Shown: positions 5,965-6,071 of the stretch, piece by piece
Numbering within the stretch: the first letter of the stretch is position 1
Layout: the number at the start of each line of letters is the position of its first letter
Source: Verrucomicrobiota bacterium
GTDB lineage: Bacteria > Verrucomicrobiota > Lentisphaeria > Oligosphaerales > JAFGRS01
Assembly (NCBI GenBank): GCA_019136035.1
Contig: JAGVUW010000088.1
Span: forward strand, 1-6,071
Direction: 5' to 3'
Length of the DNA: 6,071 nucleotides
Made by a program: the position numbers and the translations under genes
Notes under the pieces: generated by a model
The model's database searches: none
Told to the model about the DNA's origin: nothing
Seen by the model: the letters and a program-made list of their open reading frames with translations, nothing else

Positions 5965-6008
5965 CCCTCCCCGCCCCTCGCCGACGCAGGCGAGGGCCAC
6001 AGGGAGGG
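5965..6008. repeat. Large nested inverted repeat, resembling an intergenic repeat element
   Basis: An inner stem CCCTCGCC/GGCGAGGG (5975-5982 with 5989-5996, 6-nt loop) sits within an outer stem CCCTCCC/GGGAGGG (5965-5971 with 6002-6008). The pattern, a CTAACCCTCC-like start with C-rich then G-rich arms, resembles the short dispersed palindromic elements between genes in many GC-rich proteobacteria. On the minus strand it is followed by GTTAGGCTTTAGG, only weakly T-rich, so it could alternatively help terminate a gene lying to the right of the window. Confidence 0.4.
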
Positions 6009-6039
6009 CGCGACCGGCCCGGCTGGGGGGCGTGGGTAG

Positions 6040-6060
6040 GCGCCACGAGCCGAGTGGCGC
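6040..6060. repeat. Inverted repeat near the right edge
   Basis: GCGCCAC (6040-6046) and GTGGCGC (6054-6060) form a perfect 7-bp stem with a 7-nt loop, followed on the plus strand by TTCT. It may be part of the same repeat family as the neighbouring hairpin, or a weak terminator. The window ends 11 bases later. Confidence 0.3.
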
Positions 6061-6071
6061 TTCTCCGGGGT

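Larger units (their letters stand above)
5831..6071. other. Non-coding region upstream of the rnf operon
   Basis: No convincing gene on either strand. The short frames here (up to about 115 aa, several overlapping each other) have no recognisable motifs and run across repeats and the promoter region. The stretch holds three short tandem repeats in its first half and two hairpins in its second half. Any gene to the right lies outside the window. Confidence 0.4.

Noticed and set aside
5721..6000. Small minus-strand frames (73-74 codons) upstream of rnfA
   Set aside because: They overlap each other in different frames, run across the palindrome and tandem repeats, and show no motif or clear ribosome site.

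Overview
The window holds one complete six-gene operon on the minus strand, rnfA-rnfB-rnfC-rnfD-rnfG-rnfE (5608 down to 292). It encodes an Rnf complex, the membrane ferredoxin:NAD+ oxidoreductase that couples electron transfer to Na+ or H+ movement. All six subunits look intact, with their main cofactor motifs in place apart from the RnfB and RnfG peculiarities below. The genes lie 50 nt or so apart, or overlap (8 nt for rnfB/rnfC, 4 nt for rnfD/rnfG), and most have a recognisable Shine-Dalgarno sequence.

The DNA is very G+C-rich, and codon third positions are strongly G/C. This opens long antisense reading frames that are shadows only. The order ABCDGE is the one known from Proteobacteria; Clostridia typically have CDGEAB and Bacteroidetes BCDGEA. 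Two subunits do not look like the short enterobacterial Rsx type. RnfB is a long, multi-cluster form (282 aa) like those of anaerobes, and RnfC is short (446 aa) without the Ala/Lys-rich tail. A high-GC proteobacterium with a second or acquired Rnf system (for example a purple sulphur bacterium or relative), or a high-GC anaerobe of another phylum, would both fit. The sequence alone does not settle this.

Region by region: 1-291 is downstream of the operon. It holds GC hairpins that may end transcription and, at its left edge, possibly the last 20 codons of a convergent plus-strand gene. 292-5608 is the operon. 5609-6071 has no convincing gene. It contains a plausible sigma-70-like promoter for rnfA (5776-5803), a perfect 21-bp palindrome directly upstream of its -35 box, a leader of about 160 nt with possible RNA structure, a cluster of short tandem repeats (5850-5940) and two large hairpins (5965-6060).

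How the parts work together (family knowledge): RnfB receives electrons from reduced ferredoxin. The RnfA/RnfE membrane pair carries them across through a shared Fe-S centre to the covalent FMN of RnfG. They then pass to the covalent FMN of RnfD and on to RnfC, which reduces NAD+ in the cytoplasm. The same complex can run in reverse to supply ferredoxin for nitrogen fixation or other low-potential reductions. The most notable oddities are: an RnfB C-terminal ferredoxin-like domain that seems to have lost exactly the four ligands of one cluster while keeping those of the other; a CxxCxxC tail on RnfE; a Leu in place of the usual Asp in the flavinylation motif of RnfG; and the promoter-proximal palindrome. 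I see no undescribed multi-gene system here: the window is a well-known complex with unusual details.
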